Positions 51,201 through 60,813 of a stretch of 64,000 bases of DNA are shown here, in pieces. The stretch comes from an uncultured Muribaculaceae bacterium (GTDB taxonomy: Bacteria; Bacteroidota; Bacteroidia; Bacteroidales; Muribaculaceae). Positions within the stretch are counted from its first letter, which is position 1; every line of letters starts with the position of its first letter. A model generated the notes under the pieces. The model worked only from the letters and a program-made list of their open reading frames with translations. It was not told where the DNA came from and did not search any database. The stretch covers positions 62,001-126,000 of the forward strand of contig CAJULY010000005.1 of assembly GCA_910587185.1 (NCBI GenBank), in the 5' to 3' direction. The position numbers and the translations under genes were made by a program.

Positions 51201-54200
51201 TCAAAGGACTACGTGGAGAGTTCTGGGTGTGCGGATGCGCGGTTTCAGTTCTCCTCCGAAAAGATAGAGATCGTTGTTGTCGCCCGCTATCATGGATGCA
51301 CCCGCACGGGCGTTCATCGCGTCGGGATTACCTGCGGTCCATTTGCCGGAAGCGGGGTCAAAGATGAATATGCGGGGATTGAAACGATACCATGCTATGG
51401 GATGGAGAAGATAATCGGGAGCCTGATTCTTGAGCGCGTCAAGGAAGATGTCCTTGTTGACACCGCCGGCAACGGCGATCCGTCCGTCGGAAAGGGTGGT
51501 TGCAGCGCCTCCGCCGGTAGCGACTTTCTCGCCTTCGGGAGTAGCCGGACCCTGGATTTCGCTCCATTTGTCCTTGGCGGGATCATAGACGAGGCCTCCA
51601 AGTTCGAGCGAGGGCTCTTTTCCGTCATGACGTCCTGCGAAACCGCCCCAGAGCCATAACTTTCCATCCGCAGCGGCCATGACAGGCTGCACGCGCGGAT
51701 TGCCGGGCATGGATTTCAGCTTTTTCCAGCCTTTGGCGGGATTGCTGAGGTCGAGTGCAAAGAGATCCTTGGAAGGTTTCTCGTCGATATTGCCGCCGGC
51801 CACATAGATTGTGTTGCCGATGGCTGCAGCGGCCATATTGTCGATTGATTTAGGCAGAGCGGGCAATGAAGTGACTGTCATCTCCGGGGTGAGGAGCATG
51901 CATTCGGTCAGGTTGCCGTTGTCGGCAGTGCCGCCTATGATGACTATTCCGGAAGGAACAGAGACTGAGGCTCCGTAGGCGGCAGCCTGAGGCAGTGAAC
52001 CGACGCGTGACAGTTCGAGAGTGGTCGGGTCAATGGAGTAGATGCCCTTGTAGAATTTTTTCCGGGCTCCTGCTGCGAGCGGTTCGTCGCAGGGGAAATT
52101 GCAACCGCCGGCTACAATTATGGTGCCGTCGGCGAGGCGGCCGGCATAGGCGGCTGAAACGCCGCGTTCATATCCCGGTTCTATTTCATAAAGATCTTTC
52201 ATATTGTCGATGGTTAATTTGAATGTCGTTGCCGGCAGGCTGTCGGCGTTTATAAGGTTTGAGGTCGAGTAGGGCTGCCATCCGTAGCGCACCAGACGCG
52301 GACGGGCGACTTTATCGGAGGAAACGGTGACAACGCCGTCGCCTATCGTCGCTTCGGCCGGGAAATACATTCCTTCAGTCTCGGCAAGTTCGAAAAGCGT
52401 GGGGGCTTTCCCGTCGGAGGTAGTCATTCCGTTCGCGTTTTCGAAGGTTACGGTCACTGTGCCTTTGGCATCGGCTGTCGCTTTCACCGGAACAGGACCG
52501 GACGGAACGAGCGATTCGAAGCCATAGACATTGTGGAGTGCCTGACGGGCAACGCGAAGCCCGACGGGACGTTTGTTACGGGGATGGACATCTGTGGGAT
52601 TGCCCTGGTCGGAGCTGACCGCCATATAAGCGTTGTCGATTTCACCGGCCATGCGGCGCTGGCTGTCGCGGAACGTAGGCCATGATGGACGATTTATGCT
52701 GCTGAGCTGAACGAAACAGAACGGGAGATCCTGACGGCGGAATTCCCGGCGCCAGCTGTCAACAAGCAGGGGGAACATCTTGGCATGCAGGTCGGTGTTA
52801 TGAGCGTTGGATTCTCCCTGATACCAGATGACACCGGCAATGTCGGGGCTGCCAAGCGGACGGATTCCGGCCGAGAACAGATAGCTCGGCTCATAGGGAT
52901 GGCGATGGGGGGCAGGGGCGTTTTTGTTGGCTCGGCCCTGTGCCCAAGGCTGGATATAGTCGTTGCGGCGCCAGTTGATCAAAGCCTCGGGCATCTCGGC
53001 TTCGAGAGTGTTGACATCGATCCAGGATTCCGTAGGCGAACCGCCAACAGCATTGCTGATTATGCCGACAGGCACCTTCAGCGAGTCGCGCAGCTCTTTT
53101 GCGAAGAAATAGGCCACGGCGGAGAGACGGCCTGCGTTATCAGGTGTAACAGCGGCCCACCGGGCGGGATGATAATGTCCGAGAGTATCGATGGCTGCCA
53201 GTTGCTGAGGGGTCCATTCGACATTGTCGGTGCGCGCTATGGCGCGCATGTCGTAGAAGCGCAGCAAGGGATCGGCGCTGGCCGCTATAGCCTCTTTTCC
53301 GCCAACGGCAGAGGCCAGAGGAAATTCCATGTTGCTCTGTCCGGAGGCTACCCAGACTTCGCCTGCGAGGATGTCGGTCAGCGTAAGGGTCTTTTTGCCG
53401 TCGGTGACGGTCATGGTGTAGGCACCGTCGGCCAGAGGCGCTGTGGTGACCTGCCAGTTGCCGGCTATGTCGGCTACGGCGGAATAGGAGATGCCGTCAA
53501 GGGTCAGGGTTATTTTCGATCCTGTGTCGGCGGTTCCGCGTATTGTCAGGGGACGGTGGCGCTGGAGGACCATGCCGCTCTGATAGTAGGGGGCGAGTTT
53601 CAGTCCGCCATGTTTGCCCGTGATGGCTCCATAGACTGTTTTGGCCAGAATGTTGTAGCCTTCGGCATTGGGATGGACACCGTCATGGATAAGGTCCTGG
53701 CGATCACGCAACGGGGCGTCGAAGTCAATCAGCTCCACGTTGTTGATACGGGCCACATCCTCGATGGCTTTCTGTTCGAGCAGACGCCAGTCGCGTGTTC
53801 CGGTGCGGAACCGCGGATGACGGGCCACGATCGGAGTCAGACGCGCGATGATGATCCTGCGGTCGGGACGTCCCGCGCGCAGACTGTCGATCAGAGCGTT
53901 GTAGTCGGTCACGAATTCATCACCATACTCGGGCCAGTCGCGGGGATCGGTGTCGTTGATGCCGAGGTGGATGACCACAATGTCGGCATCCATTGCCAGC
54001 GCTTCCTTGAATTCCGGGACGTTGAAATAAGGTCGGTGTCCGTGGCGCATGAGCGTCGATCCGGAGTGCCCGAAATTACCCACCTCGTAGTTATCGCCGA
54101 GCATAGTCTGCAGACGTCCGGGATAGGACAAGGCTTCGCGGGTGGAGTCGGGCAAAGTTAGTCCGAACGTTATGCTGTTACCTACGCAAGCTACCTTTAT

Positions 54201-54263
54201 TTTAGCATGCAGGCTCACCCCCAGAAGGAGGAGAGCCGCAAAAATCAGATGTCGGAATCTCAT
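51201..54263 (-). CDS. GDSL esterase - sialate O-acetylesterase - kelch (NanM-like) fusion
   Basis: A 1020-residue exported protein (signal peptide about 1-20). Residues 22-215 are a GDSL/SGNH hydrolase with Ser30 in GNSITFG and the DxxH pair D194/H197. Residues about 220-680 are a sialate O-acetylesterase domain with Ser310 in GQSNMEF and the WYQGESNA block. Residues about 695-1020 are kelch-type repeats (IVAGGCNFP, VAGGNIDEKP, FGGELKPR) like NanM sialate mutarotase. It would remove O-acetyl groups and convert sialic-acid anomers before uptake. It starts four bases after nanA ends. The three-part fusion is unusual. Confidence 0.85.
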   Translation of the reverse strand: MRFRHLIFAALLLLGVSLHAKIKVACVGNSITFGLTLPDSTREALSYPGRLQTMLGDNYEVGNFGHSGSTLMRHGHRPYFNVPEFKEALAMDADIVVIHLGINDTDPRDWPEYGDEFVTDYNALIDSLRAGRPDRRIIIARLTPIVARHPRFRTGTRDWRLLEQKAIEDVARINNVELIDFDAPLRDRQDLIHDGVHPNAEGYNILAKTVYGAITGKHGGLKLAPYYQSGMVLQRHRPLTIRGTADTGSKITLTLDGISYSAVADIAGNWQVTTAPLADGAYTMTVTDGKKTLTLTDILAGEVWVASGQSNMEFPLASAVGGKEAIAASADPLLRFYDMRAIARTDNVEWTPQQLAAIDTLGHYHPARWAAVTPDNAGRLSAVAYFFAKELRDSLKVPVGIISNAVGGSPTESWIDVNTLEAEMPEALINWRRNDYIQPWAQGRANKNAPAPHRHPYEPSYLFSAGIRPLGSPDIAGVIWYQGESNAHNTDLHAKMFPLLVDSWRREFRRQDLPFCFVQLSSINRPSWPTFRDSQRRMAGEIDNAYMAVSSDQGNPTDVHPRNKRPVGLRVARQALHNVYGFESLVPSGPVPVKATADAKGTVTVTFENANGMTTSDGKAPTLFELAETEGMYFPAEATIGDGVVTVSSDKVARPRLVRYGWQPYSTSNLINADSLPATTFKLTIDNMKDLYEIEPGYERGVSAAYAGRLADGTIIVAGGCNFPCDEPLAAGARKKFYKGIYSIDPTTLELSRVGSLPQAAAYGASVSVPSGIVIIGGTADNGNLTECMLLTPEMTVTSLPALPKSIDNMAAAAIGNTIYVAGGNIDEKPSKDLFALDLSNPAKGWKKLKSMPGNPRVQPVMAAADGKLWLWGGFAGRHDGKEPSLELGGLVYDPAKDKWSEIQGPATPEGEKVATGGGAATTLSDGRIAVAGGVNKDIFLDALKNQAPDYLLHPIAWYRFNPRIFIFDPASGKWTAGNPDAMNARAGASMIAGDNNDLYLFGGELKPRIRTPRTLHVVL

Positions 54264-54267
54264 ATTT

Positions 54268-55191
54268 CTATAGTTTGTTGCAGCGGCAGAAGAAATCTAT
54301 TGCATCAAGTTCAGCACGCATCGCCTCTTCTTCCTCGTCAGTCATGTTCTGGAACGGAACACGGTTGGGACCGAGGTCAAGACCTATGAGTTTCATTATC
54401 CGTTTTCCGGCAACGATGTTGCCGCGATAGTGGCAGATTACGTTGATGACCTCCTGGGCGTAGTTCTGATGTTCACGCGCACCTTCGAGATCACCGTTGT
54501 TCCAACATTCGATGATGGCGTTGAGTTCGCGGCCGTTGTAGTTGGTGGTACCTCCGATGCCGCCCTGAGCGCCTCCCATGGCGAGAGAGGGAAGGATGGT
54601 TTCGTCCTGGCCGTGGAGCATGTCGAACTTGCCGTTCTTGTAGAGGCGGCACTGGTTGTATTCGTAGATGCTTTCGTAGGTGTATTTTATGCCTGCGAAG
54701 TTGGGTACGCGGCCGTCAACTTCCTCCAGAAGCTTGATCATGGGGAGATATGCGCCGTTGAATGCGGGGATATGATAATAGTAGAAGGGAAGTTCAGGAG
54801 CGCCTGCGGCGATATATTCGATATATTTCACGAGTTCCTCAACGCGGTTGATTTTGGGGAAGGGGGGAGCCATCGCTCCGATGCCCCATGCACCGATTTC
54901 GGCTGCGTGACGGGCGAGTTCGCGGCTTTCACGGGCGCAGCAGCTGCCCACGTGGACAATCACCTTGAATCCTTCGGGAGCGGCTTTGACCCAGGCTTCG
55001 GCTATGGCTTTGCGCTCATCGGGTGTGAGCATGTAGCCCTCGCCTGAAGAGCCGTTGATAAAAACACCTTTCATCCCGTTGGCAACAAGCATGTTGCAAT
55101 ACTGGGGAATCGGTTCTACATTGATGTCGCCGTTTTCATGAAACGGAGTAAAAGGAGCGTCGATCAGACCTTTGATTTTTTCGAATTCCAT
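54268..55191 (-). CDS. nanA: N-acetylneuraminate lyase
   Basis: The product from ATG 55191 is 307 residues; 55206 is also possible. It shows the DHDPS/NAL barrel signatures: NGSSGEGYML for the carboxylate loop, YYYHIPAFNG with the catalytic Tyr and FAGIKYTYES with the Schiff-base Lys. It splits Neu5Ac into ManNAc and pyruvate in the cytoplasm. It lies between the MFS transporter and the acetylesterase fusion. Confidence 0.93.
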   Translation of the reverse strand: MEFEKIKGLIDAPFTPFHENGDINVEPIPQYCNMLVANGMKGVFINGSSGEGYMLTPDERKAIAEAWVKAAPEGFKVIVHVGSCCARESRELARHAAEIGAWGIGAMAPPFPKINRVEELVKYIEYIAAGAPELPFYYYHIPAFNGAYLPMIKLLEEVDGRVPNFAGIKYTYESIYEYNQCRLYKNGKFDMLHGQDETILPSLAMGGAQGGIGGTTNYNGRELNAIIECWNNGDLEGAREHQNYAQEVINVICHYRGNIVAGKRIMKLIGLDLGPNRVPFQNMTDEEEEAMRAELDAIDFFCRCNKL

Positions 55192-55247
55192 TGTTGTATG
55201 AAGCATGTAATTAAAGTAATCTTTTTAATGTTGACTGAGGAGAGGGA

Positions 55248-56558
55248 TCAGACTGTTGCGGTTTCAGCAGCCTCGTTTGTCGCTGACGAAGCTTCTGTCT
55301 CCATGTCCTTGTCGTCATATTTAGGCTTGAGAAGAGTGAGCTGAAGGGCGAGGGCAATCAGGAGAATTCCACCCATGAGGGCGAAGCACATTCCGAGACC
55401 CACCGATTCAGCGAGCGAACCGAGCAGCTGAGTGGTTATCGCACCCATGATTACTCCGAGAGAGTTCATGAAGCCGTAGGCCATTGCGCGCTGGCGCGAG
55501 GAAACGAACTGGCAGAGGATAGGCATGTTGTTGGCGTCGAACATTCCGTAGCCGATACCGAAGAAGAGTCCGGCGAGGATCGAGAGCCATGCGTTGTGGG
55601 CCAGACCGATGAACACCAGTGCGGGAATCATCATGGCCAGACCGATGGCGCTCGTGTATATTCGTCCTTTGACATTTTTCCTGACCCAGCGGTCGCTTAT
55701 GGGGCCTCCGACCATAACTCCGATGAAGCTCGAGACTGCGATTGTCAGCGTTGCCATCGGGCCTGCCCATTCCATGCTCAGGTTGAGATTGTCGTGGAAA
55801 AGAGTGGGGAGCCAGTTTTTGGTTGCCCATCCGGGTATGGAGCTGCTTGCGAAGAAGAAGAGGATGACCCAGAATGCCATAGTGGAAAATACGACGGCGA
55901 AGGAGCGGATGACCGATTCCTTGTTGGGGGTGCGGGCGTTTTTGCCGGAGGCCGTAGCCTTCATGGTTCCGTGGCCGCTCTTTTCATGGAGGAGGAATAT
56001 GAGAATTACGGCGTAAGCGACACCGATTATACCGAACCAGTGGAATGTTTCCTGCCATGACCAGGTTGAAGCCACGAGAGAACCGAATCCGCCGAGAGCC
56101 TGTCCGCAATAGAGACCGGTCATGTGGAGACCGATTGCGAGAGAGCGCCCTTTGCCTGTGAAATAATCGGCGATCAGCGAGAGGGCTGAGGGTATGTAGA
56201 GAGCCTCGGAGATTCCCATGATTCCTCTGAGCCACATGAGTTCGTGGAAATCGTCGCAAAGTCCCATGGCGTATGTCACGCCGGACCATACGCCCAGAGA
56301 TCCTACGATCAGCCACTTACGGCTTATGCGGTCGGCGACGGCTCCGGAGAACGGGCTCGATATGCCATAGACCCAGAGGAAAATCGCCATCAGAGCGCCG
56401 AACGCCTCGGCGTTACGTAAGGCAGGAATGTCCAGGGCTATGTTGCTTTGCATTGTGGAGAGCATCTGGCGGTCCATATAATTCAGGAGCGCCACCACCC
56501 AGAGTAAGCCAACGACTACCCAGGGATAATAAGTGCTTTGGTTGGATGTTTTTGTCAT
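55248..56558 (-). CDS. MFS transporter, probable sialic acid permease
   Basis: From ATG 56558 the product is 436 residues with twelve transmembrane helices. The loop 2-3 motif reads GAVADRISRKWLIVGSLG, and the central loop is Lys/Asn-rich. Its position before nanA suggests a NanT-like sialate importer. The family also contains hexuronate and glycerol-3-phosphate carriers, so the substrate is inferred from context. Confidence 0.8.
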   Translation of the reverse strand: MTKTSNQSTYYPWVVVGLLWVVALLNYMDRQMLSTMQSNIALDIPALRNAEAFGALMAIFLWVYGISSPFSGAVADRISRKWLIVGSLGVWSGVTYAMGLCDDFHELMWLRGIMGISEALYIPSALSLIADYFTGKGRSLAIGLHMTGLYCGQALGGFGSLVASTWSWQETFHWFGIIGVAYAVILIFLLHEKSGHGTMKATASGKNARTPNKESVIRSFAVVFSTMAFWVILFFFASSSIPGWATKNWLPTLFHDNLNLSMEWAGPMATLTIAVSSFIGVMVGGPISDRWVRKNVKGRIYTSAIGLAMMIPALVFIGLAHNAWLSILAGLFFGIGYGMFDANNMPILCQFVSSRQRAMAYGFMNSLGVIMGAITTQLLGSLAESVGLGMCFALMGGILLIALALQLTLLKPKYDDKDMETEASSATNEAAETATV

Positions 56559-56587
56559 GATAACTAAGGTAAGACTGTTAAGCGAAG

Positions 56588-56619
56588 CAAATTTAATAAT
56601 AAATATTGCAATAAACAAC
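56588..56619 (-). promoter_or_regulatory. Promoter for sialic-acid operon
   Basis: On the minus strand TAAATTTG (56595-56588) is the -7 element; GTTG (56619-56616) lies 20 bases upstream. The MFS start at 56558 follows 29 bases later. Confidence 0.5.
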
Positions 56620-56624
56620 GAAAA

Positions 56625-56662
56625 TCCGCCTGACTTTCACAAAATAAAAATCAGACGGAATA
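56625..56662 (-). terminator. Weak hairpin before the sialic-acid operon
   Basis: TCCGCCTGA and TCAGACGGA pair with one mismatch around an AT-rich loop. It may end the transcript of the DUF5106 gene at 56703. Confidence 0.4.
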
Positions 56663-56702
56663 TGGAATGCGGCTGCGCAGCTTTAAAAAAAGCCGTTTTA
56701 TG

Positions 56703-57617
56703 TCATAAGCCGGCGAGCGCCTCCTGCAGCTTTTCCAAAACGGGATCGCGTAAAATCACTTTTCTGTCGCTGTCAAGCAGATATATTCCGGGCAACTCGG
56801 GGATGTCATAGAGCTCGTTGTCAAGAATTCCCGAGTCATCGATTCCTACCGTCCATTCCCGGGGCATAGCTTTTTCCGTGCGGCTCCACAGATCCCTGTC
56901 GCCTTCAACACACACGGCCACGACTTTTATCCGGTCTTTCTCAATGAGATATGCCAGCGTTTCGTCGTTTCTGAGTTTCGCTATGACTTCCATGCAGTGT
57001 TCGCAGTCGGGGTCATACAACAGAAGTAGGGTGGGAACCCCGGGCTGGGAGTAAAGACTCGTGGCGTTGCCGTGGCGTGTGATGAAATCGAAATCCGCGG
57101 CAATAGTGCCCGGGCGGTTTTTCAGGGCAGCCGCAAGTCTGTAGCGGGGTTCTTCAAGCTCGTAGGTGTCGAGACCCGGGAGCCGTGTCCACTGCGAGAG
57201 GAATTCGATATAGACATCGTCGGATCTGACAGGCGACTGCGGGTCGGAGAGGTACATTTCGATCAGTTCATAGATCAGCGCGCGCGTCCGGGGGTCGGCT
57301 GTAACTCTGGTGAGGAAGGAAAGTGTCGGTTCATGCCAGCGCGCGGAGTCGGCGTGCTGATACAGATTTACGAAGTTGACAAAATTCTGTTCCATGAACC
57401 GGCTGTCGTGAAGCCGCGCTGTGTCGGCAGGGTCGAGGGAGTCCCAGAAATGTTCCATCAGGTATGCGGCACGTTCGCGCGGGGTGCGTAGCGTGGCCGG
57501 AATTTCAGGCAGGGGCAGTTCGGCCACCGAATCGGCAACAGCCATGTCAGTGTCGGTATCCGCTTCTGCGTGACACCATGAGGAAAGAAACAAGAGGAAG
57601 GAAAGGAAAGCAGTCAT
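56703..57617 (-). CDS. DUF5106 / thioredoxin-fold exported protein
   Basis: From ATG 57617, two bases after the preceding stop, the product is 304 residues with a signal peptide (ending WCHAEA). A helical DUF5106-type domain (about 40-170) precedes a thioredoxin-like domain with CEHC redox motif in LLYDPDCEHCMEVI. Such proteins work as periplasmic disulfide or cytochrome-related oxidoreductases in Bacteroidetes. It follows an esterase gene, probably in one transcript. Confidence 0.75.
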   Translation of the reverse strand: MTAFLSFLLFLSSWCHAEADTDTDMAVADSVAELPLPEIPATLRTPRERAAYLMEHFWDSLDPADTARLHDSRFMEQNFVNFVNLYQHADSARWHEPTLSFLTRVTADPRTRALIYELIEMYLSDPQSPVRSDDVYIEFLSQWTRLPGLDTYELEEPRYRLAAALKNRPGTIAADFDFITRHGNATSLYSQPGVPTLLLLYDPDCEHCMEVIAKLRNDETLAYLIEKDRIKVVAVCVEGDRDLWSRTEKAMPREWTVGIDDSGILDNELYDIPELPGIYLLDSDRKVILRDPVLEKLQEALAGL

Positions 57618-57619
57618 GT

Positions 57620-58585
57620 TCACTCCGGCATATTGGCTTTTATGTAGTCCTTGATTGAGAAATCTTTCTGATAGGCTCCGCGTCCGGGGAGGGTCACGGT
57701 TGTCCATGAAAATTCCTTGCGTGAGCCTGAAAGTACATGGTTAAGGAACCCGGCTATGTCATAAAGGTTGTTTTCCATAGGGCTCAGGGCTATTTCATGA
57801 CCTGCGCCGAGCTCCGTCCAGAATGCACCGGCTCCTCCTCCGTTTCTGACGGCGGTAGCTATGTATTCCGATCCGTACAGGCCAATAGGTCCAAGCACAA
57901 GACTGTTATAGGGAACCTGCCGGTCGGCGTCGCCCTGAAAAAGCATCACGGGACAGAGATTGTCGGCAATCGTCGGCGCCCCTTGCGAAAGAATCGCGCC
58001 TGCAAATGTGACCGCGGCCGCATAGTTGAACTGCGGAGGAAAAGCCGCAGGGCGATCCGTCACGAGAGTGTATTCGGCCTGAAGGGCTGTAATCGCGCCT
58101 GCGCTTGACCCCGAGGCGATTATCATGGAGGGATTTATGTTCCATTCGTCACTGTGGGCAATGACGAATGCAGTGGCTGTGAGGTAATCGGCAGTGGCTG
58201 TCTTAATGGCCGATACAAGCGCCTCGCCGAATCGGTTGAGGGCTTTCGGGGCCGAGGGGTTGAAGCCGGCCAACGTAGTGCGGTAATCTATTGAAACGAC
58301 AACATAGCCTTGACGGGCCATGAAGTTGAAATAGTCGAGATAGCGTGCGTCATCGCGCGTTCCGTGGGTGAATCCGCCTCCGAATGCGAAGATGATAGCG
58401 GGGCGACGGCCCCGTGAACTGTCGGATGCGGTCTCGTAGCGGTCAAGTTTCAGTTCCGGGCTTACGCTGTAGGTGAAAGTGGTTTTGGTCACCTTCGAAT
58501 CCGCTGCGGAAACGTGCATGGCCAAAGCCGATACAAGTCCCACGAACAGCATGGCGAGGCGCCGGTGTAACGATTTTGAATCCAT
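57620..58585 (-). CDS. Exported alpha/beta-hydrolase (esterase)
   Basis: From ATG 58585 the product is 321 residues with a signal peptide (about 1-28); an earlier start would run into hflX. The oxyanion region IIFAFGGGFTHGTRDD and nucleophile elbow IIASGSSAGAIT are visible, with a later FQGDADRQVP Asp and GAGHEIAL His. This is the carboxylesterase or lipase fold; the substrate is unknown. It sits 22 bases after hflX. Confidence 0.82.
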   Translation of the reverse strand: MDSKSLHRRLAMLFVGLVSALAMHVSAADSKVTKTTFTYSVSPELKLDRYETASDSSRGRRPAIIFAFGGGFTHGTRDDARYLDYFNFMARQGYVVVSIDYRTTLAGFNPSAPKALNRFGEALVSAIKTATADYLTATAFVIAHSDEWNINPSMIIASGSSAGAITALQAEYTLVTDRPAAFPPQFNYAAAVTFAGAILSQGAPTIADNLCPVMLFQGDADRQVPYNSLVLGPIGLYGSEYIATAVRNGGGAGAFWTELGAGHEIALSPMENNLYDIAGFLNHVLSGSRKEFSWTTVTLPGRGAYQKDFSIKDYIKANMPE

Positions 58586-58607
58586 GTCTTTAATGCGGTT
58601 TGATGTT

Positions 58608-59840
58608 TCATTCCGTCTCCGTGAAATCCGATTCGTCATAGTTTTGGTAAAGGAAGTCATTATAGGGGAAACGGGTAAGATGGATCTGTTTTGCTTTTTC
58701 ATAGAGGAGATGTTTGAGTTTATCTATACCGATCCCTTTTTTTGCGGAGATGAATACCGCGTTGTCGCCGAGTCGTCCCATCCAGGTGTGCTCGAGTTCC
58801 TCCAGGGGGATGTTCTCGCGCGAGAACGGTGTCAGGTCATCGGGATCTTTAGGCTTATACGTGAAGGCGTCAATCTTGTTGAATACCATGATCATGGGCT
58901 TGTCGGCCCCGTCGCAGACCTCGGCGAGCGTGCGGTTCACGACCTCTATCTGTTCCTCGAAGTTGGGGTGTGAGATATCGACCACATGGACAAGTACGTC
59001 GGCTTCCCTGACTTCATCGAGCGTCGATTTGAACGATTCGATCAGATGAGTCGGAAGTTTGCGGATGAATCCGACCGTGTCGCTCAGAAGGAAAGGCAGA
59101 TTGTCTATGACCACTTTGCGCACCGTGGTGTCAAGCGTTGCGAAGAGTTTGTTTTCGGCGAAGACGTCGCTCTTGCTCAGGAGATTCATCAGAGTCGATT
59201 TGCCGACATTGGTGTAGCCGACGAGAGCCACGCGGGTCAGTTTGCCGCGGTTTTTCCTCTGGACGGCTTTCTGCTTGTCGATGTCGCGCAGCTCGGCTTT
59301 CAGTCGCGATATCTTGTCGAGGATAATCCGTCGGTCGGTCTCGATCTGAGTCTCGCCGGGCCCGCGCATGCCGATACCGCCCCGCTGACGCTCAAGGTGA
59401 GTCCACATTCTGGTCAGGCGCGGCAGAAGATACTGATATTGGGCAAGCTCAACCTGTGTCTTGGCATTGGCAGTCTGGGCTCTTTTGGCGAATATGTCAA
59501 GGATCAGGCTTGTGCGGTCGAGAATCTTGACTTTCAGCTCTTTCTCTATGTTGGCAACCTGTTTTGCGGTGAGGTCGTCATCGAAAATAGCCATGCCGAT
59601 CTCGTTGTCTTCGACATATTGGCGTATTTCCTCGAGTTTTCCTTTACCGACGAACGTACGGGAATCGGCCTGATTCATTCTCTGGAGAAACCGGCGCTCG
59701 GTGACCGCTCCGGCCGTGTCGGCCAGAAAAGCGAGCTCGTCGAGATATTCGTTTGCTTTCTCTTCGCTCTGTTGCGGAGTGATGAGGCCCACGAGCACCG
59801 CGCGTTCGGAACTCTCATTCTCTATGATCAAATCTTTCAT
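58608..59840 (-). CDS. hflX: GTPase HflX
   Basis: From ATG 59840 the product is 410 residues. The HflX N-domain has RTFVGKGKLEEI and the glycine-rich RGGIGMRGPGETQIETDRR. The G domain shows G1 GYTNVGKST, G3 SDTVGF and G4 NKID. HflX splits stalled or heat-damaged ribosomes. A start at 59900 would lie upstream of the -7 element. Confidence 0.95.
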   Translation of the reverse strand: MKDLIIENESSERAVLVGLITPQQSEEKANEYLDELAFLADTAGAVTERRFLQRMNQADSRTFVGKGKLEEIRQYVEDNEIGMAIFDDDLTAKQVANIEKELKVKILDRTSLILDIFAKRAQTANAKTQVELAQYQYLLPRLTRMWTHLERQRGGIGMRGPGETQIETDRRIILDKISRLKAELRDIDKQKAVQRKNRGKLTRVALVGYTNVGKSTLMNLLSKSDVFAENKLFATLDTTVRKVVIDNLPFLLSDTVGFIRKLPTHLIESFKSTLDEVREADVLVHVVDISHPNFEEQIEVVNRTLAEVCDGADKPMIMVFNKIDAFTYKPKDPDDLTPFSRENIPLEELEHTWMGRLGDNAVFISAKKGIGIDKLKHLLYEKAKQIHLTRFPYNDFLYQNYDESDFTETE

Positions 59841-59864
59841 GCGGGATAATCTTGTTTTATCATG

Positions 59865-59896
59865 CAAAGATAGCTGTTGCGACGGAGAGTTGCAAA
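59865..59896 (-). promoter_or_regulatory. Promoter for hflX
   Basis: On the minus strand TTTG (59896-59893), 20 bases, TATCTTTG (59872-59865), with the ATG 24 bases downstream. A strong match. Confidence 0.75.
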
Positions 59897-59925
59897 TCAA
59901 TTGAAGCGGTCCGTTTCACCGGAGA

Positions 59926-60759
59926 CTATCGGACGGTGCCTATTACGGCGGCGCGTGTGCCTCCGTAATAGCGGCGCACCGCCTCGAGGACACCGGCGCT
60001 GTCGGCCGGACTGACAGTCAGAAGCATGACGCCGGCCGTCATCAGGTCCAGAGGATCGAGACCCATGATGTCACAGGCGCCTGCCACAACTTCGTCAACC
60101 GGCACCGAAGGGATCTCAATGTCGGCCTCCACGTCAAGTGTGGCCAATGCGCGGTTTATTCCGTAAAGAGGATAATATACGGCGGAAAGATCCGGATCAT
60201 GGACATAAACGGCGCGCATCACGTCGGTCAGCACCATGCCGTCGCTTTCGGTCAGTACCTCCACGCCCCGGCCGGCACCTTCGATGGCGGCGCCGGTGGC
60301 TGCGACCGGCCCCGTCACTATAATCCTGTCGCCTTTTCGCGGACATGAGAAACGGGAGGTCACGTTGGTCATGCGTTGGCCTATCCCGAAAACGGAGAGG
60401 TTTATTCCTGTGGAAGGTCCCGACGATATGATCCGCTCTTCTACGGCGGTCCATTCCATTTCCGCCTCCACGGCCGCGTCACGCATGCCGAGGGCAACGC
60501 TTTCGATCAGATCCTTCGGAGTGTCGGAGTCAATTGTGAGAGTGGCGCCAAGATAGCGGGGATCGGCTCCCGCAGCGAGAAGACGGTTGGCTATGATGTT
60601 GACGCCCAGACGCCCTATGTTGCCCGAGCCGAATGCAGCCGGAATGTCGGAAACGAGGGCAGTCGCCATTACGGGACTGTCGGTCAGCGACGGCTTTTCA
60701 ACTGCGCGGTCGGCGCCTGAGGCTCCGAGCAGACTGTTGATTATGGTTAGTTCGCTCAT
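59926..60759 (-). CDS. AIR-synthase/PurM-fold protein
   Basis: A 277-residue protein of the PurM/HypE/ThiL ATP-binding fold. An N-terminal Asp-rich strand region, the GSGNIGRLGVNIIANRLLAA helix and GDRIIVTGPVAATG are typical. It lacks the C-terminal cysteine of HypE and the hydrogenase genes that go with it. I assign only the fold; a role in thiamine or purine metabolism cannot be decided. Confidence 0.7.
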   Translation of the reverse strand: MSELTIINSLLGASGADRAVEKPSLTDSPVMATALVSDIPAAFGSGNIGRLGVNIIANRLLAAGADPRYLGATLTIDSDTPKDLIESVALGMRDAAVEAEMEWTAVEERIISSGPSTGINLSVFGIGQRMTNVTSRFSCPRKGDRIIVTGPVAATGAAIEGAGRGVEVLTESDGMVLTDVMRAVYVHDPDLSAVYYPLYGINRALATLDVEADIEIPSVPVDEVVAGACDIMGLDPLDLMTAGVMLLTVSPADSAGVLEAVRRYYGGTRAAVIGTVR

Positions 60760-60813
60760 TATTCTCAATGTTATGTTTTACATTGAAAATAACGCGTCGG
60801 TGAGGTTGCAGGT

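Noticed and set aside
52785..54161. Plus-strand frame of 458 residues
   Set aside because: It is antisense to the acetylesterase fusion, whose motifs are clear. Long shadow frames are common in GC-rich genes.
59926..60759. HypE hydrogenase maturation factor
   Set aside because: The fold fits but the C-terminal cysteine needed for HypE is absent and there are no hydrogenase genes.
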